The position numbers and the translations under genes were made by a program. Under the pieces are notes generated by a model. The model did not search any database. It was not told where the DNA came from and was given only the letters and a program-made list of their open reading frames with translations. Positions 27,677 through 35,380 of a stretch of DNA of 64,000 nucleotides are shown in pieces. The number at the start of each line of letters is the position of its first letter. Position 1 is the stretch's first letter. Origin of the DNA: Nodosilinea sp. LEGE 06152. Lineage in GTDB: Bacteria; Cyanobacteriota; Cyanobacteriia; Phormidesmidales; Phormidesmidaceae. The stretch spans positions 61,748 to 125,747 of the forward strand of contig NZ_JADEWR010000001.1 of assembly GCF_015207525.1 (NCBI RefSeq). Direction: 5' to 3'.

Positions 27677-27784
27677 AGGAGTTCCTGAAAATCGTCACTA
27701 AACTAATGATCGGCGCTTATGGAGAGGGTGCCCAGAGGGGTCTGACCCATCAGGAGGTCGCCAAGGTTTGGCGACCGTATTTGG

Positions 27785-28978
27785 CTACGGAGTCTCATAG
27801 GAGGGCAAAGACACTGAAAATTCCTGCTTATCCCAGATTTGAGGCCGATTGACGAGGTCAACGTAGGTCTGCTTGCGAGGGCCGGTGTAGATCTGGGTGG
27901 GCCTAAAGATGCGGTTTTCGCCCAGTTGTTCCTTCCAGTGGGCGAGCCAGCCTGCCACTCGGGCGATCGCAAAGATCGGCGTAAACAGATCGGTGGGAAT
28001 GCCCAGCTTGCGGTAAACCAGCCCCGAGTAGAAGTCAACGTTGGGGTAGATGCCCTTCGTACCCAGCTTCTCGGAGACGGCCTGCTCCATCTCCAGGGCG
28101 ATCGCGTAGTACTCATCCTGGCCAAATTTGGCAAACAGCTGCTCAGCTAGCCCCTGCAAGATGGTGGCGCGGGGGTCTTTGACCTTATAGACCCGGTGGC
28201 CAAAGCCCATAATTTTAGACTTTTCGGCAATGCAGCGCTCCACGTAGGGGCGCACGTTTTCGACCGAGCCAATCTGCTCTAGCATGTCGATTACCTCCTC
28301 GTTGGCCCCGCCGTGGAGTGGCCCCGCCAGGGTACCCACCGCTGAAGCTACCACCGCGTAGGGGTCGGTGAGGGTCGAGGCCGTCACCATGGCCGAAAAG
28401 GTCGAGGCATTGATGGTGTGCTCGGCGTGCAGCGTCAGGCAAATGTCAAAGATCCGCGCCGCCAAAGGGTCAGGCTCGCGCTCGTTAAGCATGTAGAGAA
28501 AGTTGGCGGAGTAGTTGAGGTCGTCCCTGGGCTGCACCGGGTCGTTGCCCTTGCGCATGAGCTGAAACGCCGCCACCATGGTGGGAATTTTGGCCAGCAG
28601 CCGCACCACTGCCTGCTGAATGTAGACAGGGTTGTCGAGAGCGCGGCGCGAGTAGAACAGGCCCAAGGCCGCTGCACAGGCCTGGAGGGCATCCATGGGG
28701 TGACCGCTCTCAGGGAAGCACTTCATCATGTCGCGAATGCGGTACTTGAGGCGGCGATGGTAGCGAATTTCGTACTCAAAAGCTTCTAGCTCACTTTTTG
28801 AGGGCAGACCACCCCAAATCAATAGGTAGGCCGTTTCTAGAAACGTGCCGCGCTGAGCCAGTTCTTCGATGGGAATACCGCGATACTCCAAAACTCCCGC
28901 CTGGCCATCCACAAAGCTAATGCTCGACTGGGTGGCCGGTACACCCTCTAAACCGGGCCTGTACTCACATACGGTCAT
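27785..28978 (-). CDS. gltA: Citrate synthase
   Basis: A 397-residue enzyme condensing oxaloacetate and acetyl-CoA to citrate, the entry to the TCA route and to 2-oxoglutarate for nitrogen assimilation. Key segments are GQAGVLEYRGIPIEELAQ, the catalytic-region HAEHTINASTFSA, GPLHGGANEEV, FGHRVYKVKDPRA and NVDFYSGLVYRKLGI. The start at 28978 (MTVCEYRPGLEGVPATQ) fits other cyanobacterial citrate synthases; the frame stays open 24 codons upstream but that part looks non-coding. GGGAG lies about 12 bases before this ATG. Convergent with lctP, single gene. Confidence 0.96.
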   Translation of the reverse strand: MTVCEYRPGLEGVPATQSSISFVDGQAGVLEYRGIPIEELAQRGTFLETAYLLIWGGLPSKSELEAFEYEIRYHRRLKYRIRDMMKCFPESGHPMDALQACAAALGLFYSRRALDNPVYIQQAVVRLLAKIPTMVAAFQLMRKGNDPVQPRDDLNYSANFLYMLNEREPDPLAARIFDICLTLHAEHTINASTFSAMVTASTLTDPYAVVASAVGTLAGPLHGGANEEVIDMLEQIGSVENVRPYVERCIAEKSKIMGFGHRVYKVKDPRATILQGLAEQLFAKFGQDEYYAIALEMEQAVSEKLGTKGIYPNVDFYSGLVYRKLGIPTDLFTPIFAIARVAGWLAHWKEQLGENRIFRPTQIYTGPRKQTYVDLVNRPQIWDKQEFSVSLPSYETP

Positions 28979-29090
28979 ATAGTTGTTACTCCCGTTCGCT
29001 GACCTATGATTCCAAGGGGCATAAACGCCCGCCGTCATCAACGCTACCAAATCATTTGATCAACGCTGGCCTCGCTGTCAACTGCCTTAG

Positions 29091-30134
29091 CTATTCAGAA
29101 GGCGGGCTATATGGTGCAGACCTAGGGGTTGCCACGTCTACCACCCGTCTTGTTGCCGCCGATCGCTGGGCGCAGGTCGCCACCTGTAGCGTGTACAGGC
29201 TGGCCTCTGGGGTGCAGTACAGGGCCTGCCCCGTCAGCAAGTGATCGATGACTTGAGCGGTGTCGGCGGCAAATAGCCCCCGGCGCGACCCTACCTCTAG
29301 GGGGCGAGAGCCTTGGGCATCGGTAATGATACCGCGATCGCCCTCAAAGCAGAGATACCCCTCGCTGCCTGTTACCTCTAGCCGCCGCGTCGCCTCCCAC
29401 AGCGTCTCGCCCTTGCCGTAAACCACCTCGGCTATTAGCCCCGAGGCGAAGGTGAGCTGGGCGGTGCAGAGACAGGTGCTGTAGCAGGCCATGCCCTCTG
29501 GGCTTTGGGTAGGGCCGCCGTAGTGGTTTTGGCAGTAGACCCGCGCCACCGGGCCAAAGCAGTCGATCAGCCGGTGCAGTCGCGACAGCGCCCCCACCAG
29601 GGGGAACCCAAACAGCTGGGGGCAGTAGGTCCAGGTGCGGGGGACGGGGCGGCGGGGGGCCAGCGTGCAGTAGCGGGCGTAGAAGGGCTGACCCACCAGT
29701 TCCAAATTTTCCTTCAAGGCGCGGTGGGTGCCCCCCAAAAGCTCGATATGTTCTACATGTAAAAGCCGCTGGTTTTCCTCCGCCAGGGCCAACAGGGATT
29801 GGGCCGTCGCTAGATCCAGGGCCAGGGGATACTCGACGACTACGTGACGACCGGCTACCAGCGAGGCCCGTGCCACCTCAGCATGACCACTGTTGATGTG
29901 GCAGACCACGATCAGATCCACATCGGCCTGGTTGACCAACGTCTGCCAGTCGGGGTAGGCGATCGCCCCATAGGGCTCGGCAAAGATCTGGGCCTCCACA
30001 GGATCGCGGCCAGCGATCGCCACCAGTTGAGCCGATGCCATCCCCCGCAAGGCATCGGCCCGCAGCCGAGCCACAAACCCAGTGCCTACCATACCCACTC
30101 GCACCACATCGCTCTGAATTTTGGGGGCGGTCAT
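29091..30134 (-). CDS. bvdR: BvdR-like biliverdin reductase, Gfo/Idh/MocA fold
   Basis: A 347-residue NAD(P)-dependent oxidoreductase. The N-terminal Rossmann fold shows GMVGTGFVARLRADALRG, and a Gfo/Idh-type EYP motif is in VVVEYPLALDLA. The segment LLHVEHIELLGGTHRALKENL together with GQPFYARYCTL and FGFPLVGALSRLHRLIDCFG matches what I remember of cyanobacterial biliverdin reductase BvdR. That enzyme reduces biliverdin to bilirubin and supports normal phycobilisome formation. The pattern is stronger than a generic oxidoreductase call, but without a search another sugar-type dehydrogenase is possible. The gene stands alone, divergent from the hydrolase at 30229 with a 94-bp gap. Confidence 0.78.
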   Translation of the reverse strand: MTAPKIQSDVVRVGMVGTGFVARLRADALRGMASAQLVAIAGRDPVEAQIFAEPYGAIAYPDWQTLVNQADVDLIVVCHINSGHAEVARASLVAGRHVVVEYPLALDLATAQSLLALAEENQRLLHVEHIELLGGTHRALKENLELVGQPFYARYCTLAPRRPVPRTWTYCPQLFGFPLVGALSRLHRLIDCFGPVARVYCQNHYGGPTQSPEGMACYSTCLCTAQLTFASGLIAEVVYGKGETLWEATRRLEVTGSEGYLCFEGDRGIITDAQGSRPLEVGSRRGLFAADTAQVIDHLLTGQALYCTPEASLYTLQVATCAQRSAATRRVVDVATPRSAPYSPPSE

Positions 30135-30228
30135 TCGCCTTTCCTCGACAGGGTAGCCATCATCGTACGTTTTTCTTCGGTGGGGGGATGGTGCCCAACG
30201 GATTTCTCTGGAATGCTAGGAGCAGTCT

Positions 30229-31281
30229 TTGCGCAACCCTATGCCGCCCTTTGTGCCCCCCTGGTTTCTGCAAAATGGCCTGGCCATGACCCTCTATACA
30301 GCCCTAGTGGCCAACCAGTCCTGGTCCCACAATATGGATCTGTTGCCGGTCAGCTGCCAAGACCACGTCTTTAAAGGCTACGGAGATGTGCCCATTTTTG
30401 GTCGCTGGGCGGTTCCTGAGCGGTCTAGGGGCACCGTTGTTGCTACCTACGGTATTACCGGCAGCTTAGATGACCAGTGGCAGCTAGAGGTGTTAGGTCG
30501 CAATGCCTATCAACGGGGCTACGGCCTGGTGATGTTTGACTGGCGCGCCCACGGCAAAACGGCCGAACTCTCACCAACCCTGACCTCCGATGGTATCTAT
30601 GAAGGCCATGACTACATTGCTCTAGCCTCGCAAGCCAAAGCGCTGGGCTGTGCGCCACCATTTTGGTTGATGGGCTACTCGCTGAGTGGGCAGCTGGCGC
30701 TGTGGGGGGCTAAGGCCGCGATGGATTTGCCCTCCGACAGTGGGTTAGTACCAGGCGACATTGGTGGCGTGGTGGTGGTGTGCCCTAGCCTCGACTCGAA
30801 TCGATCGCTGCGCTACCTGACCGCAGACCCGCTGGGCAAATACCTGGAGCGATCGATCGCACGCGAACTCAAGCGGCTGGCCCAGCGGCTGCACCAGCTG
30901 CACCCCAACCACTTCGACCTGGCGGCGATCGATCGCGCCAACAGCATTTGGGGCTTTGACCACGAACTGGTGATTGGTCGGCTGGGGTTCGCCAGCGTAG
31001 AAGAGTACTACGACGCCAGCAGCCCCCTGCCCTTTATGGCCGACCTGAGCATTCCCACGCTGATTCTCTACGCCGCCGATGACCCGCTGTTTAGCCCCGA
31101 GATTATTCCCGACTTAAAGAAAGTTTGTGCGGCCAACCCCAAAATCGACCTGGTGCTTACCGACCACGGCGGCCACGTGGGCTACTACAGCGGCAGCGCC
31201 GGGCAACGCCTGGCCGGGGATAGCGACCCCTGGTGGGCGTGGAACCGAGCGCTGGACTGGGTGGAGAAAGTCGGTGGGTAA
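30229..31281 (+). CDS. YheT-like alpha/beta hydrolase
   Basis: A 350-residue alpha/beta hydrolase of the YheT/ABHD-like group with a conserved N terminus (PPFVPPWFLQNGLAMTLYTAL). The nucleophile Ser sits in MGYSLSGQLALW, a likely acid in YAADDPLFSPE and the His in TDHGGHVGYY, completing a triad. Probably an esterase or lipase on unknown lipid-like substrates. The start is a TTG at 30229, chosen since AGGAG lies six bases upstream; the ATG at 30241 is the alternative and gives a four-residue shorter protein. Divergent from the BvdR-like gene. Confidence 0.85.
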   Translation: MRNPMPPFVPPWFLQNGLAMTLYTALVANQSWSHNMDLLPVSCQDHVFKGYGDVPIFGRWAVPERSRGTVVATYGITGSLDDQWQLEVLGRNAYQRGYGLVMFDWRAHGKTAELSPTLTSDGIYEGHDYIALASQAKALGCAPPFWLMGYSLSGQLALWGAKAAMDLPSDSGLVPGDIGGVVVVCPSLDSNRSLRYLTADPLGKYLERSIARELKRLAQRLHQLHPNHFDLAAIDRANSIWGFDHELVIGRLGFASVEEYYDASSPLPFMADLSIPTLILYAADDPLFSPEIIPDLKKVCAANPKIDLVLTDHGGHVGYYSGSAGQRLAGDSDPWWAWNRALDWVEKVGG

Positions 31282-31295
31282 ACGCAAACATGGCG

Positions 31296-31322
31296 TAGGG
31301 GCATCGCATGCAATGCCCCACA
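31296..31322. repeat. GTAGGGGCAT palindrome, copy 4
   Basis: GTAGGGGCAT and ATGCCCCAC around a GCATGC core, one mismatch in the arms. It starts 15 bp after the hydrolase stop. It has the GCAT...ATGC version of the family core, like copy 5. Confidence 0.7.
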
Positions 31323-31557
31323 GGACAATATAGGGTTACCCTCCACACTACAGGATGCTACAAAGCCTAGAAGCTAGCTCTGAAGGCTTACAGATACCCC
31401 AGGCTTTCGTTGATTAACCAGCACCACGGCAGCGAATAGCAACGGACAGCAGCTTTGTGGGATGGTTTCATCTTTTGAAACCACCGAATACGGCTGATCT
31501 ACTTTCTGCCTATGATGTTTGGAGCTACACCCATTTCACTAGCTTGTTGAGTGCGCA

Positions 31558-33186
31558 ATGCCTGCTCCGAAACTACTTTGCTCTTTTGCTCTTTCAGCGA
31601 TCGCAACTGCCACCTGGGCTTTAAACCCTTCCAACGCCCTTGCTTTTTCAGATACTCAATCTCACTGGGCCGCTACCTGCATCGACCAATTAGCGGCCAC
31701 AGGACTGGTGAACGGTTATCCGGAGGGCACGTTTCGGCCCCAGGCGACCCTCACGCGCACCGAATTTGCCGTGCTCATGCTCAACTCGTTTGGCAGTGTT
31801 GAACCCACTCGTCAGGCTCCGGCGTTTCGAGATGTGCCCGCCGACTTCTGGGGCTATCGCGCCATCCGAGAGGCTTACGCGCGGGAGTTTTTCTCGGGCT
31901 ATCCCGATAGCCTGTTTAAACCTGCAGAGGCCATTCCTCGGGTGCAGGCGATCGCAATTTTGGCAAATGCCACTCACATGAGCAGTGGAGAGCCGCCGGA
32001 AACGGTTTTGCAGCGGTACTTTGACGATGCCCAGCAGGTGCCAGCGTATGCCAGAAGGGCAGTCGCAGCCGGAACGGTTGGGCGATTGGTCGTGAACTAT
32101 CCCAACCTGCGGCAGCTACAGCCCAATCGAGCCATCACTCGGGGCGAGGTGGCCGCTGTGCTATGCCAGTCTCTAAACCTCGCTCGAACGGTGCCCTTGG
32201 AGTATGTCGCAGGCGATCGCACGGTGTTTGCTATTCCCCCCGAAATGGGTGGGTACAACCGCTTTTCAGAGGGATTAGTGCCCTTTGCCTTCAATGGCAA
32301 AACCGGGTATATGAATCAACAGGGGGCAACTGTCATTGCGCCACAGTTTGACGAAGCCTGGGCGTTTTCAGACGGATTAGCGGCGGTGCGCGTCGGTTCC
32401 CAATGGGGCTTTATCGATCGCACCGGGGCCTATGCCATTCCCCTGCAGTTTACGACCCAACCTGGCGACTTTTCGGATGGGTTAGCCGCGATTCGTTCTG
32501 CAAATGGGCAGACCAGCTTTATTGATAAAACGGGTGCTCTGGCGATTCAGCTCCAGCCCGCCTACGTGAGCTCTTTTTCAGAAGGGTTAGCTGCGATCGC
32601 AGGAAATCGAGGTTACGGCTTTATCGACAAAACGGGGGCGATCGTGATTCAGTCCCAGTTTGAGGAAGTTAGGGCCTTTTCAGACGGGCTGGCCGCCGTG
32701 AAGGTGCGGCCAACCCCCACAGATACGGCTCGCTGGGGCTACATCGATCGCACGGGAGCCTTTGTCATTGAGCCGCAGTTTTATGAGGCGCAGCCTTTCT
32801 CCGAAGGGTTAGCAGCGGTGCGAGGCCCCGCTGGTGACGGAACTATGTGGGGTTATATCAACCGTGCTGGTGAAGTTGCCATTCAGCCTCAATTTTTTGC
32901 CCAACGGGAATATCAAGGCCCGGTGGCAACACCCTTTTCGGGGGGCTTTGCCATGGTGCGACAAGGTGAGCAGGCTGGGTTTATCGACCGCACAGGAAAG
33001 TGGGCGATCGCACCTCGGTTTGTAGATGCCGACAACGTCTCAAACGGCATGGCCCGAGTGAATGTGGGCGGCACCTGGAGGCGGGTACAGACGGGCTGCA
33101 CCCACAGTGACGGCTGCTTTTACGCCAGCCAGCTCCAGGGTGGCAAGTGGGGCTACATTCAGATGCCTCGCATGGCTAATCCATAG
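31558..33186 (+). CDS. Secreted surface protein with SLH domains and WG repeats
   Basis: A 542-residue exported protein. Residues 1-29 are a signal peptide (LLCSFALSAIATATWALNP...ALA). Three S-layer-homology-type domains follow (about 30-80, 87-137, 150-205) with WAATCIDQLAATGLVNGYPEGTFRP, FWGYRAIREAYAREFFSGYP and a degenerate third. About seven WG-like repeats fill the rest: TGYMNQQGATVIAPQF, WGFIDRTGAYAIPLQF, YGFIDKTGAIVIQSQF, WGYIDRTGAFVIEPQF, AGFIDRTGKWAIAPRF and others. SLH domains bind peptidoglycan-linked polymers, so it should sit at the cell wall. The WG part probably makes a beta-structure for binding. Function unknown. Its own promoter region precedes it. Confidence 0.85.
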   Translation: MPAPKLLCSFALSAIATATWALNPSNALAFSDTQSHWAATCIDQLAATGLVNGYPEGTFRPQATLTRTEFAVLMLNSFGSVEPTRQAPAFRDVPADFWGYRAIREAYAREFFSGYPDSLFKPAEAIPRVQAIAILANATHMSSGEPPETVLQRYFDDAQQVPAYARRAVAAGTVGRLVVNYPNLRQLQPNRAITRGEVAAVLCQSLNLARTVPLEYVAGDRTVFAIPPEMGGYNRFSEGLVPFAFNGKTGYMNQQGATVIAPQFDEAWAFSDGLAAVRVGSQWGFIDRTGAYAIPLQFTTQPGDFSDGLAAIRSANGQTSFIDKTGALAIQLQPAYVSSFSEGLAAIAGNRGYGFIDKTGAIVIQSQFEEVRAFSDGLAAVKVRPTPTDTARWGYIDRTGAFVIEPQFYEAQPFSEGLAAVRGPAGDGTMWGYINRAGEVAIQPQFFAQREYQGPVATPFSGGFAMVRQGEQAGFIDRTGKWAIAPRFVDADNVSNGMARVNVGGTWRRVQTGCTHSDGCFYASQLQGGKWGYIQMPRMANP

Positions 33187-33236
33187 ATAAAGCTACAGAT
33201 TCCAAATGACATAACCCCACTCGAAACCGATACCTC

Positions 33237-33265
33237 GTAGGGGCATTGCACTGCAATGCCCCTAC
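33237..33265. repeat. GTAGGGGCATTGCA palindrome, copy 5 (perfect)
   Basis: Perfect 14-base arms GTAGGGGCATTGCA and TGCAATGCCCCTAC with one central base. It is the longest member of the family in the window, 51 bp after the SLH/WG stop, so it may double as a terminator. Confidence 0.85.
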
Positions 33266-33297
33266 AAACTGGGGATATACAAATCGAATTTGCTCTA

Positions 33298-33393
33298 TAA
33301 ATAGCCGTCCCTTCGACTTCGCTCAGGGACCGGCTATGGCTATTTTTATCGTTGGGGGTGCCGCGCTAGCGGCATGGACGATTGGTATTACAC
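33298..33393 (+). repeat. 95-bp dispersed intergenic element, copy A
   Basis: It aligns in reverse complement with 43719-43814 over the full length at roughly 80-85 percent identity by eye. Inside are two hairpins: GTCCCT...AGGGAC (33307-33330) and TGCCGC-GCTA-GCGGCA (33359-33374). No coding potential. It resembles a non-autonomous mobile or REP-type element. Confidence 0.8.
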
Positions 33394-33515
33394 CTATTTG
33401 CCTGGACTGCTATCGTACGACTCGCACGCAGCACAATCCTAGAAGCCCAGCAGCCGTCGTAAGCCGCTACCGATGACGCCGCGTGAGTGCCAAGATCGCC
33501 AACTTAGGAACCTCG

Positions 33516-33860
33516 CTAGAACAAACGTAGAATCAGCGGATAGCGAAACGCTACGTTGGGCTTAGTGAGGCTGTGAACAATGGCGAGAATCGGCATGATG
33601 AGGTTCACAATGCCCAGCACAACCAGGAGCGGAATGCCGATTAGCACCCAGGCTAAAACGCCTGCAACAGCCCACCAAAACCACATATTGATGTGAAAGT
33701 TGATCGCTTCTTTGGCGCTCTCTTTGATGACTGAATCGGTGGAAATTAGCAGAATGGCGATGGGAACGCCAACGGACAGCACCAGGGCGTTGAAAAAAAT
33801 GGAGCCGTGGCTAACGGCAGAGAGAATTTTGCGGGTACCGGTATCTTCAGTGGAATGCAT
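33516..33860 (-). CDS. DUF4870 family membrane protein
   Basis: A 114-residue protein with three predicted membrane helices (about residues 17-40, 57-78, 78-97). DUF4870 family marks are LSHGSIFFN-like (here VSHGSIFFNALVLSVGVPIAILL), KESAKEAINFHINMWFW and GIVNLIMPILAIVHS. Such proteins are sometimes called chloroplast import component Tic20-like, but their role in bacteria is unknown. It lies 63 bp downstream of the start region of the protease gene's end on the same strand? In fact its start is at 33860 and the protease stop at 33924 precedes it by 63 bp, so the two may share a transcript. Confidence 0.82.
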   Translation of the reverse strand: MHSTEDTGTRKILSAVSHGSIFFNALVLSVGVPIAILLISTDSVIKESAKEAINFHINMWFWWAVAGVLAWVLIGIPLLVVLGIVNLIMPILAIVHSLTKPNVAFRYPLILRLF

Positions 33861-33923
33861 GGGGAATCTCCTAGAAATGTTGAATTTACAATTTTGAAGT
33901 CTGGGTAGTCGCTCAGGACCAAA

Positions 33924-35096
33924 TCACTCGGCCTGCTCACGCAGTTCGGCCGTCTTGACCTGCACGGTCATGGGGCGATCGCCGCGCTGAATTTGAAGCT
34001 CTAAGGCATCGCCAATTTTGGTATTCTCGACCTTGATTTGCAGCCCGTCGGCACTGCGGATGGGGGTGCCATTCACCTGCAAAATCACGTCGCCTCGACG
34101 CAGGCCCGCCGCAGCGGCAGGGGTACCTTCCAGCACCCGAATCACCAGCACCCCATTCACTTCGGGTAAATACATCCCGGAGTTGATGTCGGCGTTGTTG
34201 AGCTTGGCCTGCTCGGGGGTGAGGTTAGCAATCTGCACGCCGATGTAGGGGTGGGCCACGGTTTCGCCCCGGGCCAGCATGTCTTTAATTTCCTTAGCTT
34301 TGTTGATGGGGATGGCAAAGCCAATGCCCATGGCGTCGGCACGAATGGCGGTATTAATGCCGATCACTTCGCCCCGCTGGTTGACCAGCGGCCCGCCGGA
34401 GTTGCCGGGGTTGATGGCGGCATCGGTTTGAATAAACTCCAGCCGCTTGCCGGGAATGCCCACTGAGCTGCTGGTGCGCTTGAGGGTGCTAACAATGCCC
34501 AATGTAACGGTGTTGTCGAGGCCCAGGGGGTTGCCCACGGCGATCGCCCAGTCGCCCACTTCGACCCGATCCGAGTCGCCCAGGGTAGCCACGGGCAAAA
34601 CGTCGTCTTCGCCATCGTCAATTTTGACTACGGCCAGGTCGGTGACTTCGTCAAATCCTTCGACCACGGCGTCAAAGCTGCGGCCATCTTTGAGGGTGAC
34701 CACCACTCGATCAGCGCCGTTGACTACGTGGGCATTGGTCAAGATATTGCCGGTGTTGTCGATAATGAACCCCGACCCCTGCCCCCGCAGCAGTTCTTCC
34801 TGGGGCTGACGAGGAAAGCCACCGCCGCCAAAGAAATCGCGCAAAAAGGGATCTTCGTAGATTGGATCTCGAGCCTGGCGAGTAATGGTTTTTTCGGTGT
34901 CAATGCGAACCACCGCCGGACCTACCTGTCGCACGGCAGCGGCCACAAAACTTTCGCTACCAATCGCCTCTGCTGCCGGAGATTGGGCATAGGCCGGAGG
35001 TGCGATCGCCGTAGCAAATACCGTTACGGCAGTAAGCATCATCACCAATAGACGCTTCAGGGGAATCCAGAGTCCTTTCAAGGGAGCAAGCCTCAT
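33924..35096 (-). CDS. HhoA/HtrA-type periplasmic serine protease (Deg family)
   Basis: A 390-residue Deg protease that degrades or refolds damaged exported proteins. Residues 1-38 are a signal peptide ending PAYAQS-like (AIAPPAYAQ). The trypsin-like domain has all three catalytic residues: H123 in LTNAHVV, D153 in TDLAVVKI and S233 in NPGNSGGPLV. One PDZ domain follows (about residues 285-380, GVLVIRVLEGTPAAAAGLRRGDVILQVNG). With one PDZ it fits cyanobacterial HhoA, HhoB or HtrA; which of the three cannot be told by eye. The gene may be co-transcribed with the DUF4870 gene 63 bp downstream. Confidence 0.93.
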   Translation of the reverse strand: MRLAPLKGLWIPLKRLLVMMLTAVTVFATAIAPPAYAQSPAAEAIGSESFVAAAVRQVGPAVVRIDTEKTITRQARDPIYEDPFLRDFFGGGGFPRQPQEELLRGQGSGFIIDNTGNILTNAHVVNGADRVVVTLKDGRSFDAVVEGFDEVTDLAVVKIDDGEDDVLPVATLGDSDRVEVGDWAIAVGNPLGLDNTVTLGIVSTLKRTSSSVGIPGKRLEFIQTDAAINPGNSGGPLVNQRGEVIGINTAIRADAMGIGFAIPINKAKEIKDMLARGETVAHPYIGVQIANLTPEQAKLNNADINSGMYLPEVNGVLVIRVLEGTPAAAAGLRRGDVILQVNGTPIRSADGLQIKVENTKIGDALELQIQRGDRPMTVQVKTAELREQAE

Positions 35097-35380
35097 AACG
35101 CAACTTCAACGCGCAACAGCAGGGGGGTAGTATCCCGTGAGTTACTCAAAATTGTTTCACACCAGCCTGCCGACGGGGAGAGGGGGATACCGAACTCTCG
35201 AGTGGGCTAGGCCGAAGGCTAGCAAGCATGATGAGTGGATGTCAGCCTGGAACGCGGACCTTCGTTTAACTTCAGAATCGCCAGGTCTAAAGCCAGCCTG
35301 TTCTCTAGGATCTTTCGTGGGGATGAGGCGTGATTTGGCATGATTTGCTACGCTTTTGGCGCTGCAAACATACCGAACTA

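Larger units (their letters stand above)
27453..27784. other. Convergent intergenic region with two palindromes and a terminator
   Basis: 332 bp between the ends of lctP and gltA. It holds two GTAGGGGCAAA-type palindromes (27480-27503 and 27567-27594) and a rho-independent-type terminator for gltA. No gene was seen. Confidence 0.6.
33187..33515. other. Intergenic region built of repeats
   Basis: 329 bp after the SLH/WG gene. It contains the perfect 14-bp-arm palindrome at 33237-33265 and copy A of a 95-bp dispersed element (33298-33393). An open frame across it only reads through these repeats and is not a gene. Confidence 0.6.

Noticed and set aside
27785..29050. Longer citrate synthase frame starting at 29050
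   Set aside because: The extra 24 residues are unlike other cyanobacterial citrate synthases; the start at 28978 fits them.
30409..30441. VPERSRG in the YheT-like hydrolase as a possible remnant of the CCCTGAGCGAAGTCGAAGGG repeat
   Set aside because: Related hydrolases have a segment of the same length here, so no insertion is needed; the DNA match is weak.
33246..33476. Open frame of 76 codons after the SLH/WG gene
   Set aside because: It runs through the GTAGGGGCATTGCA palindrome and copy A of the 95-bp element; it has no ribosome site and no protein-like pattern.
35097..35380. Possible small RNA or tRNA-like fold between the protease gene and glpK
   Set aside because: No tRNA T-loop or acceptor pairing, no clear terminator and no promoter; only weak short inverted repeats.
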